A stretch of 57,782 bases of DNA. It comes from Bacteroidales bacterium (lineage in GTDB: Bacteria > Bacteroidota > Bacteroidia > Bacteroidales > UBA932). Positions 36,608 to 45,428 of this stretch are shown piece by piece. The stretch spans positions 1 to 57,782 of the forward strand of contig JAFRXI010000025.1 in assembly GCA_017437755.1 (NCBI GenBank), written 5' to 3'. Both the position numbers and the translations under genes were made by a program. The notes beneath the pieces are model-generated. The model ran no database searches. It was not told the DNA's origin and was given only the letters and a program-made list of their open reading frames with translations. Each line of letters opens with the position of its first letter. Within the stretch, counting starts at the first letter, position 1.

Positions 36608-38031
36608 TAGGCCTTTCCCTCGCTTCCGGTGAGAATCTGCCAGATGGTGATGAAGAAGATGCTGATGTCGAGGTCCACGCTCCAGTGCTCGATGTACCAG
36701 ATATCCTTTGCGACCCTTTCCTTCATCTGCGACAGTTCCCTGGTCTCGCCGCGGCAGCCGTTGATCTGTGCCCAGCCGGTGATTCCCGGCTTGGCCAGGT
36801 GACGGACCATATAGTCCCCGATAAGTTCGGAATAGACGTCGGTATGGTGGAGCATGTGGGGCCTTGGGCCTATTATGGACATGTCTCCACGGAATACATT
36901 GATGAACTGCGGCAGTTCGTCGATTGAGGATTTCCTCAGGAATTCTCCAAAGCGGAATACCCTGCTGTCACCCTTGGTGGCCTGACGGGTATCCGCTTCT
37001 GCGTTTGCATGCATTGACCTGAATTTCAGGCAGTTGAATTCCTTGCCTCCGTAGCCGGTCCGCTTCTGGCGGAAAAGGACCGGTCCGTGGGGCGAGGATA
37101 TTTTTATGCCTGCGGCGCAGATAATCCAGACAATGGGATACAGGGTGACCAGGAACAGTCCTGAGATCACGAGGTCGGCACTGCGTTTGAAAGCCCTGGC
37201 GCCGATGCTCTCGAGGGGCTCGCCGTAGAGGTTCAGGACGGTGGTGTCGCCAATCCGGTGGAACTCCATTTCCCTGGGGGGATAGCCCTCCATCGAGGGG
37301 ACGTACCGGAACCTGATTACATGCTGCTCGCACAGCCGGACAAGGGAATTTACGGTGTCGGTATGGGCGGAAGGACTTATGGCACAGAACATTTCGGCCG
37401 GATGGACGGCGGCGATATACTCTTCTATGTCGTTGAGGGTACCCAGCCTGCGGGCTCCTTCCGGAACCGGGTCCGACGGGCTCTGGGTAAAGAATCCCAT
37501 TACCTCGTAGCCTTTGTCGGCCTTCCTGCCGGTCATCTGGGAGTAAAGCCTTTCAATATTCTTTCCGGAACCCACCATGACCACCTGGTAATGGTTCCAT
37601 CCGGCTTTCCGGAGCCTTGCCATTATGCACCTTACCAGCAGATGCCAGAGTACCATCAGGGTGGCGGTGAGCACAAACTGCAGGGCAAGCAGTTTTCCCT
37701 GCAGCGTGAGCTCGTAAATTACGGCCATGGAGCCGTTGAATACCATCCAGGTAAGGAGGGCCAGCGACAGTGTATTGCCTATGGCATAGACTGCCGAACG
37801 TTCCCTGTCAGTAACGGAAATGCCTGTTATAAAGACACTTGCGAGGTAGCTGAATACCAATATGAGGAAGGTTCCCCACCTCTGGTAAAGGTGGACGTTG
37901 CCCTCGCGGACCATGTTTGTGCCATATATCAGGAACAGCAGGACACCAGCCTGTATGATGAGGTCCACCACTGCGGTTGGGACTATTACCAAGGCCGATT
38001 CCCTTGCTTTTTGTTTTCTTTGAGCTGCCAT
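36604..38031 (-). CDS. Undecaprenyl-phosphate sugar-1-phosphate transferase (initiating)
   Basis: 475 residues, polyprenyl-phosphate glycosylphosphotransferase of the WbaP/WcaJ type. Four N-terminal transmembrane helices, a CoA-binding-like middle domain (VVMVGSGKNIERLY), a fifth membrane segment, then the catalytic domain with RSADLVISGLFLV, FRQKRTGYGGKEFNCLKFRSM, RKSSIDELPQFINVFRGDMSIIGPRP and KPGITGWAQING. It loads the first sugar phosphate onto the lipid carrier. The only gene of the locus on the minus strand; it meets the beta-helix gene stop-to-stop with the two TAG codons overlapping. Confidence 0.94.
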   Translation of the reverse strand: MAAQRKQKARESALVIVPTAVVDLIIQAGVLLFLIYGTNMVREGNVHLYQRWGTFLILVFSYLASVFITGISVTDRERSAVYAIGNTLSLALLTWMVFNGSMAVIYELTLQGKLLALQFVLTATLMVLWHLLVRCIMARLRKAGWNHYQVVMVGSGKNIERLYSQMTGRKADKGYEVMGFFTQSPSDPVPEGARRLGTLNDIEEYIAAVHPAEMFCAISPSAHTDTVNSLVRLCEQHVIRFRYVPSMEGYPPREMEFHRIGDTTVLNLYGEPLESIGARAFKRSADLVISGLFLVTLYPIVWIICAAGIKISSPHGPVLFRQKRTGYGGKEFNCLKFRSMHANAEADTRQATKGDSRVFRFGEFLRKSSIDELPQFINVFRGDMSIIGPRPHMLHHTDVYSELIGDYMVRHLAKPGITGWAQINGCRGETRELSQMKERVAKDIWYIEHWSVDLDISIFFITIWQILTGSEGKAY

Positions 38032-38078
38032 ATCTTCGCAAAAATAATCAAATTCTTGAATTATTGTTTACGAGTTTA

Positions 38079-38086
38079 TATTTTTG
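38079..38086 (+). promoter_or_regulatory. Promoter -7 box of the GDPD-cytidylyltransferase pair
   Basis: TATTTTTG matches TAnnTTTG and lies 5 nt before the ATG at 38091, so the message may be nearly leaderless. It is divergent from the sugar-phosphate transferase gene. Confidence 0.5.
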
Positions 38087-38090
38087 CAAT

Positions 38091-39266
38091 ATGAGGAGAG
38101 TGACGGAATGGTTTGCGGTGAGGGGAATCGCATCGGTGGCGCTGGCAGCGGCCGCCATGTCGTTTGCATCCTGCAGCGATGGACTGGTGCCGGAGGTGCA
38201 GGGGATAGGCCTTGCCCCTTCGGAGATGGGGTGGAGGAACGGATTGCTCAACCGCGACGACAGATGGTCCATCACCGGGGTGGACATGCCTTCCGTGTAC
38301 GAGTTCCCTTCCGGGGCCAGGATAAACATATTCGGCAAGGGCTTCCAGGACGGCGACAGCATCCGATTCGCCCCCCTGGAGGAAGGGAAACTGGTGAGTT
38401 TCTTCCCGGCCTGTTTCCCCGACAGGGCCAGCGTCCTTATGCCCGAGGGCTTCCCTGACGGGGGATATGAGGTCCAGATCCGGAGGAAAGACTCGGTGGC
38501 GGTGCTGGGAATCGCCGATTTTAAGACAGACAACAGCCTGGTACTCAGGCCTTACGGCGTAGTCGCTCACAGGGGATGCACCCTTGGAGGAGTGCCGGAG
38601 AACTCCCTGGCATCGCTTCGTAAGGCTGTTGGAATGGGGCTCTACGGTTCCGAGTTTGATGTATGGATCACCACCGACGGGGTCCCGGTAATCCATCACG
38701 ACCCGTTCCTGGAGTGGGATGGCAAGAGGATCGAGGATATGTCGCTTAAAGAGGTCCGGTCCTATAAGTTGAAAAACGGCGAGAGCGTCCCTACGCTTGA
38801 CGAGTATCTTGCCGCGGGGGCTGAAAGCAGGTATACCCGCCTGGTACTGGAGGTTAAGGAGCACAGTTCCCTTGATAATACCCTACGTGCCGTGGAGGCC
38901 AGCCTGGCGGCTGTTAAAAAATATAAGCTTGAGGCGGTAACCGATTATATCTCATTTAGTTACGAGGCATGCGCGAGGATACTGGAAAGCAATCCTCCCG
39001 GCCTCGTGGGCTATCTGGGAGGGAACCGGAGCTTCCTTCAGGCAGTGGCGGCCGGCTGCACCATGACCGACTGCTTCATAACCCATTATACCGAGAGTCC
39101 CGGGAGGGTATCGCAGTATGAGGATGCCGGCGCGGTTACCAACGTCTGGACCGTGGACACCGATGCCATGCTGTCCTGGAGCAGCGGGCACGGGATAGAC
39201 CTCGTCACCACCAACCGTCCCGACAGGGCTTTGAATTATTATCCGCATAAATACGTCGAATTATGA
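38091..39266 (+). CDS. Glycerophosphodiester phosphodiesterase lipoprotein
   Basis: 391 residues; lipobox Cys28 (AAAAMSFASC). Residues ~35-150 look like a small beta-sandwich (IPT/TIG-like: ARINIFGKGFQDGDSIRF). The catalytic TIM barrel follows: VVAHRGCTLGGVPENSLASL, GSEFDVWITTDGVPVIHHDPF, LVLEVKEHSS and NVWTVDTDAML, all GDPD hallmarks. It would cleave glycerophosphodiesters at the cell surface, releasing glycerol-3-phosphate or trimming a phosphoglycerol-decorated glycan. Its TGA overlaps the ATG of the cytidylyltransferase, which links it to CDP-glycerol chemistry. Confidence 0.9.
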   Translation: MRRVTEWFAVRGIASVALAAAAMSFASCSDGLVPEVQGIGLAPSEMGWRNGLLNRDDRWSITGVDMPSVYEFPSGARINIFGKGFQDGDSIRFAPLEEGKLVSFFPACFPDRASVLMPEGFPDGGYEVQIRRKDSVAVLGIADFKTDNSLVLRPYGVVAHRGCTLGGVPENSLASLRKAVGMGLYGSEFDVWITTDGVPVIHHDPFLEWDGKRIEDMSLKEVRSYKLKNGESVPTLDEYLAAGAESRYTRLVLEVKEHSSLDNTLRAVEASLAAVKKYKLEAVTDYISFSYEACARILESNPPGLVGYLGGNRSFLQAVAAGCTMTDCFITHYTESPGRVSQYEDAGAVTNVWTVDTDAMLSWSSGHGIDLVTTNRPDRALNYYPHKYVEL

Positions 39267-39658
39267 AACGAGTCATCACTTACGGAACTTACGACCTGCT
39301 TCATTACGGTCATATAAACCTCCTTCGCCGGGCCAGGGAACTTGGTGATTATCTGGTAGTTGCGCTTTCTACCGACGAGTTCAACTGGAACGAGAAGGGG
39401 AAGAAGTGCTATTTCCCCTACGAGAAGCGCAAGGCCATGCTGGAAGCCATCCGGTACGTTGACCTGGTCATTCCCGAGAACGGCTGGGAACAGAAGCGGA
39501 CCGACATCCATGACTATGACATAGACATATTCGTGATGGGGGACGACTGGGCCGGCAAGTTCGATTTCCTCCGCGAGGAAGGGGCCGAGGTGGTCTATCT
39601 GCCCCGCACCCCGGAGATATCCACTACGCAGATAAAGGCTGATTTGCATAATAAATAA
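39263..39658 (+). CDS. tagD: Glycerol-3-phosphate cytidylyltransferase
   Basis: 131 residues. GTYDLLHYGHINLLRRA (HxGH nucleotidylyl motif) near the start and RTPEISTTQIK near the end are the TagD signature. It makes CDP-glycerol from CTP and glycerol-3-phosphate. In a Gram-negative capsule locus with two LicD proteins, this most likely supplies activated glycerol-phosphate for glycan decoration. A related specificity (ethanolamine- or other alcohol-phosphate) cannot be excluded. Coupled to the GDPD gene by a 4-nt overlap. Confidence 0.9.
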   Translation: MKRVITYGTYDLLHYGHINLLRRARELGDYLVVALSTDEFNWNEKGKKCYFPYEKRKAMLEAIRYVDLVIPENGWEQKRTDIHDYDIDIFVMGDDWAGKFDFLREEGAEVVYLPRTPEISTTQIKADLHNK

Positions 39659-39667
39659 TTGCATATA

Positions 39668-39785
39668 AATAAGTTATGTCGTTACTTCAAACCTCGGCCA
39701 AAGGCCTCGTCCCTCCCAGCCTGTGGCTGGGCCCCTCCCGCTACATGCGCGGGTGCATATGTTCTCAGTAACGACATAACTTATT
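39668..39785. repeat. Palindromic structured element D between tagD and the GT26 gene
   Basis: Perfect 19-bp arms at 39668-39686 and 39767-39785 (AATAAGTTATGTCGTTACT and its complement). The core is that of element B read on the opposite strand: hairpins CCCGC-GCATGTA-GCGGG, CCCAGCC-ACA-GGCTGGG and GGCC-TTT-GGCC, with an AAC...GTT pair at the junction where B has ACC...GGT. It starts 10 nt after the tagD stop and ends 15 nt before the next start, so a terminator role would split the operon here. Confidence 0.88.
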
Positions 39786-39800
39786 CATTAAAACTCTTAT

Positions 39801-40532
39801 ATGACGCGGCTTGCTGATTTGAATCTTGTTCCTTCCATGGAGGCGTTGAGGGAGTTGCCGGAAGGAAAGATGCTGATAAATACGGTCAATGCATGGTCGT
39901 GGGTGGTGGCCGGAAGGGACGGCGAGTTTGCAAGGTCGCTGAAAGAGTGCGACGCCCTGATTCCCGACGGTATAAGCATCGTAAAGGCATGCCGTTTCCT
40001 GAACCTTCCGGGTGCTCCCAAAGAGAGGATAGCCGGTGCGGACCTGTTTGCCATGGAAATGGAAAAACTGAACCGGAGGGGAGGGCGCTGCTTCTTCCTT
40101 GGAAGCTCGGAAACAGTTCTGTCAAAGATAGTTGCAAAGGCGGCCGAGGTATATCCCAATGTCGTGGTGGAAACGTATTCGCCTCCGTATAAAGCCCAGT
40201 TCTCGCCTGAGGATGACGCTGCAATGATTGCCGCCGTAAACGCTGCCGACCCGGATCTGCTGTGGATAGGGATGACGGCGCCAAAGCAGGAAAAATGGGC
40301 CTTCGGGCATTGGGACTCCCTGAATATCAGGTGCCACTGCGGGACAATAGGGGCGGTCTTTGATTTCTTTGCCGGAACCGTGGAGCGCGCGCCCGAGAAG
40401 TGGCAGAAAGCCGGTTTCGAGTGGCTTTACCGGCTCCTCAAGGAACCCCGCCGGATGTGGAGGAGATATATAGTGGGGAACGTGAAATTTATCTTTGCAG
40501 TTTTGAAAGAAAAGCATGGAAAGTCCAATTAG
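39801..40532 (+). CDS. WecG/TagA/CpsF family glycosyltransferase (GT26)
   Basis: 243 residues. PDGISIVKACRFLN, ERIAGADLFAMEM, RCFFLGSSETVLSK, LLWIGMTAPKQEKW and GTIGAVFDFFAGTVERAPEKWQKAGFEWLYRLLKEPRRMWRRY are the family pattern. Members add the second sugar (ManNAc, ManNAcA or Glc type) to a lipid-linked first sugar. Cytoplasmic, membrane-associated through the basic C-terminus. Its end overlaps the next GT2 gene by 17 nt. Confidence 0.93.
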   Translation: MTRLADLNLVPSMEALRELPEGKMLINTVNAWSWVVAGRDGEFARSLKECDALIPDGISIVKACRFLNLPGAPKERIAGADLFAMEMEKLNRRGGRCFFLGSSETVLSKIVAKAAEVYPNVVVETYSPPYKAQFSPEDDAAMIAAVNAADPDLLWIGMTAPKQEKWAFGHWDSLNIRCHCGTIGAVFDFFAGTVERAPEKWQKAGFEWLYRLLKEPRRMWRRYIVGNVKFIFAVLKEKHGKSN

Positions 40533-41478
40533 CCTCAAACTTTCAGTAATCGTCCCCATATTCAAGGCGGAGGACTATCTGGAAGCCTGTATTGAAAGCA
40601 TCCTGTCACAGGGAGTAGACAACATGGAACTCATCCTTGTGGATGACGGCAGCCCGGACCGATGCCCGGAAATCTGCGACCGCTATGCTGCCGCAGATCC
40701 AAGGGTGGTTGTGGTACACAAGCGGAACGGCGGTCTTTCCGCCGCCAGGAACACGGGCATCGACATGGCGCGGGGCGAGTATCTGGCTTTCTGTGATTCC
40801 GACGATTTCATTGCCCCCGGGACCTACCTCCCGGCCATTGAAGCACTTGATCAATTCCCTGATATAGAGGCAGTTCAGTTTCCCATTACCGAGCGGTACA
40901 ATACTCCCGAACAGTTTGAGAGAAGGGTGCCGTCTCCGGTGACGGTGGTGGGAGGAGACAATGTTTTCCGCTCCTGGCAGACGGAAGGTGACGTGGTGAC
41001 CGGCTATATCATAAACAAGGTGTACCGCCGCCGCCTTTTTGATACGCTCCGTTTCCGCGATGGGATTTATTACGAGGACAGATACTTTGAGACCGACCTT
41101 TTCCCGATGATCCGGGCCATGAGGATTATCCCGGAGGGCGGATACTTCTACAATGTCTGTCCCGGCTCGATAGTGAATTCCAAACTGACGGAAAAGCACG
41201 TTGCCTCCAGGGTGGTGGCCGACCATTACCTGTCGCTTGCGATTGAAAGGATCGGGGGGCTGGACGAGCGCCTGAGCGTGCTTAAGTGCTATATCTATTA
41301 CTATTACCTGAAGCTTGGACGCTATGGGAACAGGAAGGCGATCCTGGCAAAATACGACCTCTCATCGGAGGAAATCGCCGTTCCATCCCTGAAGGACCTG
41401 TGGCGAGTACTGAAATATTCTTCACGGAAGGGATTATCTCTGTTTACCAAAGTACGAAAACTCTTGTCCAAAGGATAA
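40516..41478 (+). CDS. Glycosyltransferase, GT2 family
   Basis: 320 residues, GT-A fold. LSVIVPIFKAEDYLEACIESIL, LILVDDGSPDRC, RNGGLSAARNTGIDMARGEYLAFCDSDDF (DxD) near residues 72-100, then an acceptor region ending in a basic helix. One of the repeat-unit transferases; donor unknown. Last gene before the internal promoter at 41522, and likely ends the wecG-like/GT2 transcript. Confidence 0.9.
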   Translation: MESPISLKLSVIVPIFKAEDYLEACIESILSQGVDNMELILVDDGSPDRCPEICDRYAAADPRVVVVHKRNGGLSAARNTGIDMARGEYLAFCDSDDFIAPGTYLPAIEALDQFPDIEAVQFPITERYNTPEQFERRVPSPVTVVGGDNVFRSWQTEGDVVTGYIINKVYRRRLFDTLRFRDGIYYEDRYFETDLFPMIRAMRIIPEGGYFYNVCPGSIVNSKLTEKHVASRVVADHYLSLAIERIGGLDERLSVLKCYIYYYYLKLGRYGNRKAILAKYDLSSEEIAVPSLKDLWRVLKYSSRKGLSLFTKVRKLLSKG

Positions 41479-41484
41479 AAGAAA

Positions 41485-41552
41485 GTAGGCTGTTTCTTAC
41501 TAATACATTAAATATTTTTACTACTTTTGTAAGTTAAATAGCCTTTTTTAGA
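41485..41552 (+). terminator. Possible terminator after GT2 gene, overlapping a promoter
   Basis: AGTAGGCT...AAATAGCCTTTTTTA brings AGGCT and AGCCT together, with TTAC/GTAA also pairable, before a T-run. The promoter box at 41522 lies inside the loop, so termination and new initiation are packed in the same 70 bp. Confidence 0.45.
41522..41529 (+). promoter_or_regulatory. Promoter -7 box of GHMP kinase gene
   Basis: TACTTTTG matches TAnnTTTG. The implied leader is about 140 nt and contains GGCGCC (41555-41560) and hairpin TTCCTG-GA-CAGGAA (41575-41588), similar to the rmlA leader. Confidence 0.5.
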
Positions 41553-41675
41553 TTGGCGCCCGGGACGGGTGGAATTCCTGGACAGGAACAAAGCCTTTTC
41601 CCGTTCATTTCTCTGAAAAATTCACAGTTTTCGGAGGAATGGATTTTTATGCCATGAGGCTGAAGATTCTACAGG

Positions 41676-42845
41676 ATGATTTGCGAAGAAAGATTTTTCA
41701 GGACGTACGGCAGGGAGCCGGACGCAGTGTCGTTCTGCCCTTACCGGATATGCCCAATCGGTGCCCACTCCGACCATAACCTCGGGAAAATCACCGGGTT
41801 GGCTCTGGACAAGGGAATTCATATAGCCTATTCGGCAAAGCAGAACGGGGTTGTGGAAATGGCCTCTGTCCAGTTCCCCAAAAGGGCGCAGTGGCACATC
41901 GCTTCAATTCCGTCGCATCCGGAAGGCGACTGGGCCGACTATCTCCGCGGGGCCTCCATGGTCCTTTCCCGTAAGTTCCGGCTGAAGGTGGGGATATGCG
42001 GCGTAATCGAGGGCACGCTTCCCATTGGGGGGCTTTCGTCGTCGGCCGCGGTGACCATCGCCTTCATGGGCGCGCTGGCCTCGGTAAACGGGATAAGCCT
42101 TGGAGCACAGGAACTTATAGACCTGGCCTATACCGCCGAGCATGACTATGTAGGCGTTTCCATCGGCAAGCTGGACCAGAGCTGCGAGGTGCTTTCACGC
42201 AAGGACCGGCTGCTTTACCTCGACACCCGGGACGGAAGCTACGAACTGATTGAGGCGCCCCGGACGATGAAGCCTTGGAAGATTGCCATTTTCTTCTCGG
42301 GACTGGAGCACAGCCTGGCCGGAAGCAAGTTCAACATGAGGGTGGATGAGCTCCGGGCAGGGGTCTATGCCCTCCAGGCGCTTGCCGGGATGGAGTACGG
42401 CAAGTTCCGCGAGGCGGCGGCCAGGAACGTCCCGCGCGAGGTCTACGACTCTTACAAGGACCGTCTGCCCGAGCCATGGCGCAAGCGCTGCGAGCACTGG
42501 TATACCGAGTTCGAGAGGGTCGAAAAGGGTGCCGAGGCATGGCGCCGGGGGGATATCGAGGCGTACGGAAAGCTCTCGTTCGAGTCGGGATGGAGCAGCA
42601 TACATAACTGGGAATCAGGGGCTCCGGAGCAGATCCGGCTCTATGAGATAATGACCAGGACGGAAGGGATCTACGGCGGCAGGTTCAGCGGGGCCGGATT
42701 CAAGGGGTGCTGCATGGCGCTCATCGATCCCGCCTTCAGCGAGGAGGTTTCCAGGAACGTTACCCGCGAGTATCTCCGCAGTTTCCCCGCCATGGAGGGC
42801 AAGTACGGTGTTTATATCTGCGACAGTGCAGACGGACTGGCATGA
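41676..42845 (+). CDS. GHMP-family sugar kinase (galactokinase-like)
   Basis: 389 residues. The glycine-rich ATP loop GTLPIGGLSSSAAVTIAF (~110-127) and the C-terminal GGRFSGAGFKGCCMAL are GHMP motifs. The N-terminal sugar-binding motif reads CPYRICPIGAHSDHNLGK where galactokinases have PGRVNLIGEHTDYNGG; the Glu that recognises galactose is Ala here. The substrate is therefore probably another sugar, phosphorylated at C1 for activation by the nucleotidyltransferase encoded 36 nt downstream. The first in-frame Met after an in-frame stop fixes the start. Confidence 0.82.
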   Translation: MICEERFFRTYGREPDAVSFCPYRICPIGAHSDHNLGKITGLALDKGIHIAYSAKQNGVVEMASVQFPKRAQWHIASIPSHPEGDWADYLRGASMVLSRKFRLKVGICGVIEGTLPIGGLSSSAAVTIAFMGALASVNGISLGAQELIDLAYTAEHDYVGVSIGKLDQSCEVLSRKDRLLYLDTRDGSYELIEAPRTMKPWKIAIFFSGLEHSLAGSKFNMRVDELRAGVYALQALAGMEYGKFREAAARNVPREVYDSYKDRLPEPWRKRCEHWYTEFERVEKGAEAWRRGDIEAYGKLSFESGWSSIHNWESGAPEQIRLYEIMTRTEGIYGGRFSGAGFKGCCMALIDPAFSEEVSRNVTREYLRSFPAMEGKYGVYICDSADGLA

Positions 42846-42881
42846 AAACTACCTGCCCTCGTTTCTCAATAGATTCCGCAT

Positions 42882-43676
42882 ATGAAGTGTGTTGTTTTGG
42901 CGGCGGGGTATGCCACCAGGCTTTATCCGCTGACGGAAAATTTCCCCAAACCCCTTCTGGAGGTTGCCGGGAGGCCGATCCTTGACCATCTGCTGGACGA
43001 TATCGAGTCTTCCGGGCTGGTGGACGGATACGTGGTGGTGAGTAACCACAAGTTTGCCGGTCATTTCCAGGAGTGGGCTTCCGGGCACAGGCTTTCCGGG
43101 AAGATTACCGTGCTGGACGACGGAACTACGTCGAATGAAACCAGGCTGGGAGCAGTGAAGGATATCGTTTTTGCCGTGGAAAAGTTGAGGCTGGAAGGGG
43201 ACCTGCTGGTGATTGCAGGAGATAACCTGCTGTCTTTCAGCTTGTCGCGGTTTATAGAGGCTGCACTGTCCAGGAAGGCCTCGTGTGTTATGCGGTATTA
43301 CGAGCCGGATTTGGCAAAACTCTGCAAGGCCGGTGTGGCGGAGGTGGCGGAGGACGGACTTATCCTCTCGATGGAGGAGAAGCCCTCCAGGCCCAGGAGC
43401 AACTGGTGCCTGCCGCAGTTCTATTACTATACGGCTTCGGACGCTGCTCTTATCGCCAGGGCGGTGGAGGATGGCTGCGGAACCGACGCCCCGGGCAGCC
43501 TGGTGGCCTGGATGGCTTCGCATTCAAAGGTTTACGCCTGGGAGATGCCCGGCCCCAGATATGACATAGGCGATCTGGAAAGCTACCGCAGGGTACAGGA
43601 AATATTTGAAACACAAAGGGCCGCCCCCAATGGTAGGCAACCCTCTGCTCGGATGGGTAAGCAGATTCCGGATTAG
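42882..43676 (+). CDS. Sugar-1-phosphate nucleotidyltransferase
   Basis: 264 residues. MKCVVLAAGYATRLYPLTENFPKPLLEVAGRPILDHLL is the nucleotidyl-transferase signature, followed by VIAGDNLLSFSL and MEEKPSRPRSNW. It is shorter than RmlA and lacks its allosteric features. With the GHMP kinase upstream it likely forms a salvage pair that turns a free sugar into a nucleotide sugar. The last ~20 residues (QRAAPNGRQPSARMGKQIPD) look unstructured. Confidence 0.88.
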   Translation: MKCVVLAAGYATRLYPLTENFPKPLLEVAGRPILDHLLDDIESSGLVDGYVVVSNHKFAGHFQEWASGHRLSGKITVLDDGTTSNETRLGAVKDIVFAVEKLRLEGDLLVIAGDNLLSFSLSRFIEAALSRKASCVMRYYEPDLAKLCKAGVAEVAEDGLILSMEEKPSRPRSNWCLPQFYYYTASDAALIARAVEDGCGTDAPGSLVAWMASHSKVYAWEMPGPRYDIGDLESYRRVQEIFETQRAAPNGRQPSARMGKQIPD

Positions 43677-43957
43677 CCGGACAGAGTTACGTCTTCTTTA
43701 TGACGACGTTTTTGAATGATCGCTTTGACAACCTTCAGAACTTTTGAGGTGGTTCTGACTGTTTCTTTGGACTGTTTGTGTTCAATGCAAACATCAAAAG
43801 ATAACCTGGTAGAGAATTTGACCATATAGCGTATAGTTAAACATAGTGAAAGACCATTGGTATGGAGATAAGCAGTACGCATCCGACTAGGCTTCAAAAA
43901 ACAAGGGTATTCTCCCTTTCGGAAAAATACCCTATGTACTTTTTTGCCCTTTCTCAA
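43673..43957 (-). CDS. Unrecognised small ORF in the pre-ugd gap
   Basis: 94 codons, basic, with no motif or signal I recognise. It spans the gap between two genes of opposite strand and contains both the left end of the inverted-repeat segment and a hairpin, which argues against a conserved protein. It may be a decayed fragment of a transposase or chance. Kept only because the gap otherwise has no coding explanation. Confidence 0.2.
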   Translation of the reverse strand: MRKGKKVHRVFFRKGEYPCFLKPSRMRTAYLHTNGLSLCLTIRYMVKFSTRLSFDVCIEHKQSKETVRTTSKVLKVVKAIIQKRRHKEDVTLSG

Positions 43958-44149
43958 GGGGCGCTTGCTTAACTATACAGTTGCAAAATTACGCAAATAA
44001 TCAGAATTCGCAACGCATTGACGGTGGATATTTTGAATTATTTCGGACTTCCCTCGCCGGCAGGCGACCTTTCCCGGCAGGGAAAGTGAACGTCCCCCTG
44101 AAAGGGGGATAGAGGGGGTTGGAATTTTGAATTTTTTTCGCAGAAAAAA
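43677..44149. other. Non-coding gap before ugd: inverted-repeat segment and hairpins
   Basis: A 473-bp gap, more AT-rich than its flanks. It holds a 148-bp segment bounded by a perfect 10-bp inverted repeat (GTATAGTTAA at 43831, TTAACTATAC at 43969) with a hairpin inside (AGGGTATTCTCC/GGAAAAATACCCT, 43904-43933). Nearer ugd are two tight hairpins, TTTCCC-GGCA-GGGAAA (44070-44085) and CCCCCT-GAA-AGGGGG (44094-44108). A 94-codon minus-strand frame crosses it (43673-43957); I do not recognise its product. The bounded segment could be a small mobile-element relic. Confidence 0.5.
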
Positions 44150-45421
44150 ATGAAAATTGCTGTTGCAGGAACCGGTTACGTTGGAATGAGCATCGCAGTG
44201 CTGCTGTCTCAGAGGCATGAGGTGGTGGCTGTGGACGTGGTCGCCGGGAAGGTGGAAAAGATTAACCGGAGAGAGTCGCCCATACAGGACGAATACATAG
44301 AGAAGTATCTGAAAGAGAAGGAGTTGAACCTAAAGGCGACGCTCGATGGCCGGGCTGCATATCGCGATGCGGACTTTGTGGTGATTGCCACTCCCACCAA
44401 CTACGACCCCAAGAAGAACTTCTTTGACACCTCCCATGTTGAGGAGGTCATCAACCTGGTGCTGGAGGTGAATCCCGATGCGGTGATGGTCATAAAGTCG
44501 ACGGTTCCGGTGGGGTATACCGCTGCTGCCAGGGAAAGGTTCTCCTACCGGGAAAGGCTTGCAGACGGGTCGTTCAGGACCGTGGTCCCGAAGATTATCT
44601 TCGCTCCGGAATTCCTCCGGGAGAGCAAGGCCCTTTACGATAACCTCTACCCGTCGCGGATCATCGTCGGTGCTGACGGGATGACGGGGAATCTCCGCGA
44701 GGCGGCCCTGGCCTTTGCCGGAATCATCCGGGAGGGTGCCCTGAAAGACGACGTTCCCGTGCTTCTGATGGGGTCGACCGAGGCCGAGGCGGTGAAGCTC
44801 TTTGCCAACACCTACCTGGCGCTGAGGGTGTCGTACTTCAACGAACTGGATACCTATGCCGAGATGAAAGGCCTTGATACAAAGGCGATTATAAACGGCG
44901 TATGCCTGGACCCGAGGATAGGCGACCACTATAACAACCCGTCCTTCGGCTACGGCGGATACTGCCTCCCCAAGGATACCAAGCAGCTGCTGGCAAACTA
45001 CAACGACGTTCCGGAGAACCTGATTGGGGCCATCGTGGAGAGCAACCGCACCCGCAAGGACTACATCGCCGACCGGGTGCTGGAAATGGCTGGATACTAT
45101 ACCGCTTCCAGCGCCTTTGACTCGGCCCGGGAAAAGGAGGTTACGGTGGGGGTTTACAGGCTGGCAATGAAGACCGGGTCGGACAATTTCCGCCAGAGCG
45201 CCATCCAGGGCATCATGAAGCGGATCAAGGCCAAGGGCGCCAGGGTGATAGTGTACGAGCCGTCGCTCCAGGACGGCATCACCTTCTTCGGCAGCCCGGT
45301 GGTCAACGACCTGCAGAAGTTCAAGGACCGGAGCGACGCCATCATCGCCAACCGGTACGAACCGGCCCTGGACGACGTCATGGCCAAGGTGTACACCAGG
45401 GATATATTCAAGAGAGACTGA
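44150..45421 (+). CDS. ugd: UDP-glucose/nucleotide-sugar 6-dehydrogenase
   Basis: 423 residues. NAD-binding [73 protein letters not shown] and the catalytic cysteine loop [16 protein letters not shown] identify the two-step oxidation of a UDP-hexose (normally UDP-glucose) to a UDP-uronic acid. This would supply an acidic sugar for the glycan. The arginase gene follows after 7 nt. Confidence 0.94.
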   Translation: MKIAVAGTGYVGMSIAVLLSQRHEVVAVDVVAGKVEKINRRESPIQDEYIEKYLKEKELNLKATLDGRAAYRDADFVVIATPTNYDPKKNFFDTSHVEEVINLVLEVNPDAVMVIKSTVPVGYTAAARERFSYRERLADGSFRTVVPKIIFAPEFLRESKALYDNLYPSRIIVGADGMTGNLREAALAFAGIIREGALKDDVPVLLMGSTEAEAVKLFANTYLALRVSYFNELDTYAEMKGLDTKAIINGVCLDPRIGDHYNNPSFGYGGYCLPKDTKQLLANYNDVPENLIGAIVESNRTRKDYIADRVLEMAGYYTASSAFDSAREKEVTVGVYRLAMKTGSDNFRQSAIQGIMKRIKAKGARVIVYEPSLQDGITFFGSPVVNDLQKFKDRSDAIIANRYEPALDDVMAKVYTRDIFKRD

Positions 45422-45428
45422 ACAAAGG

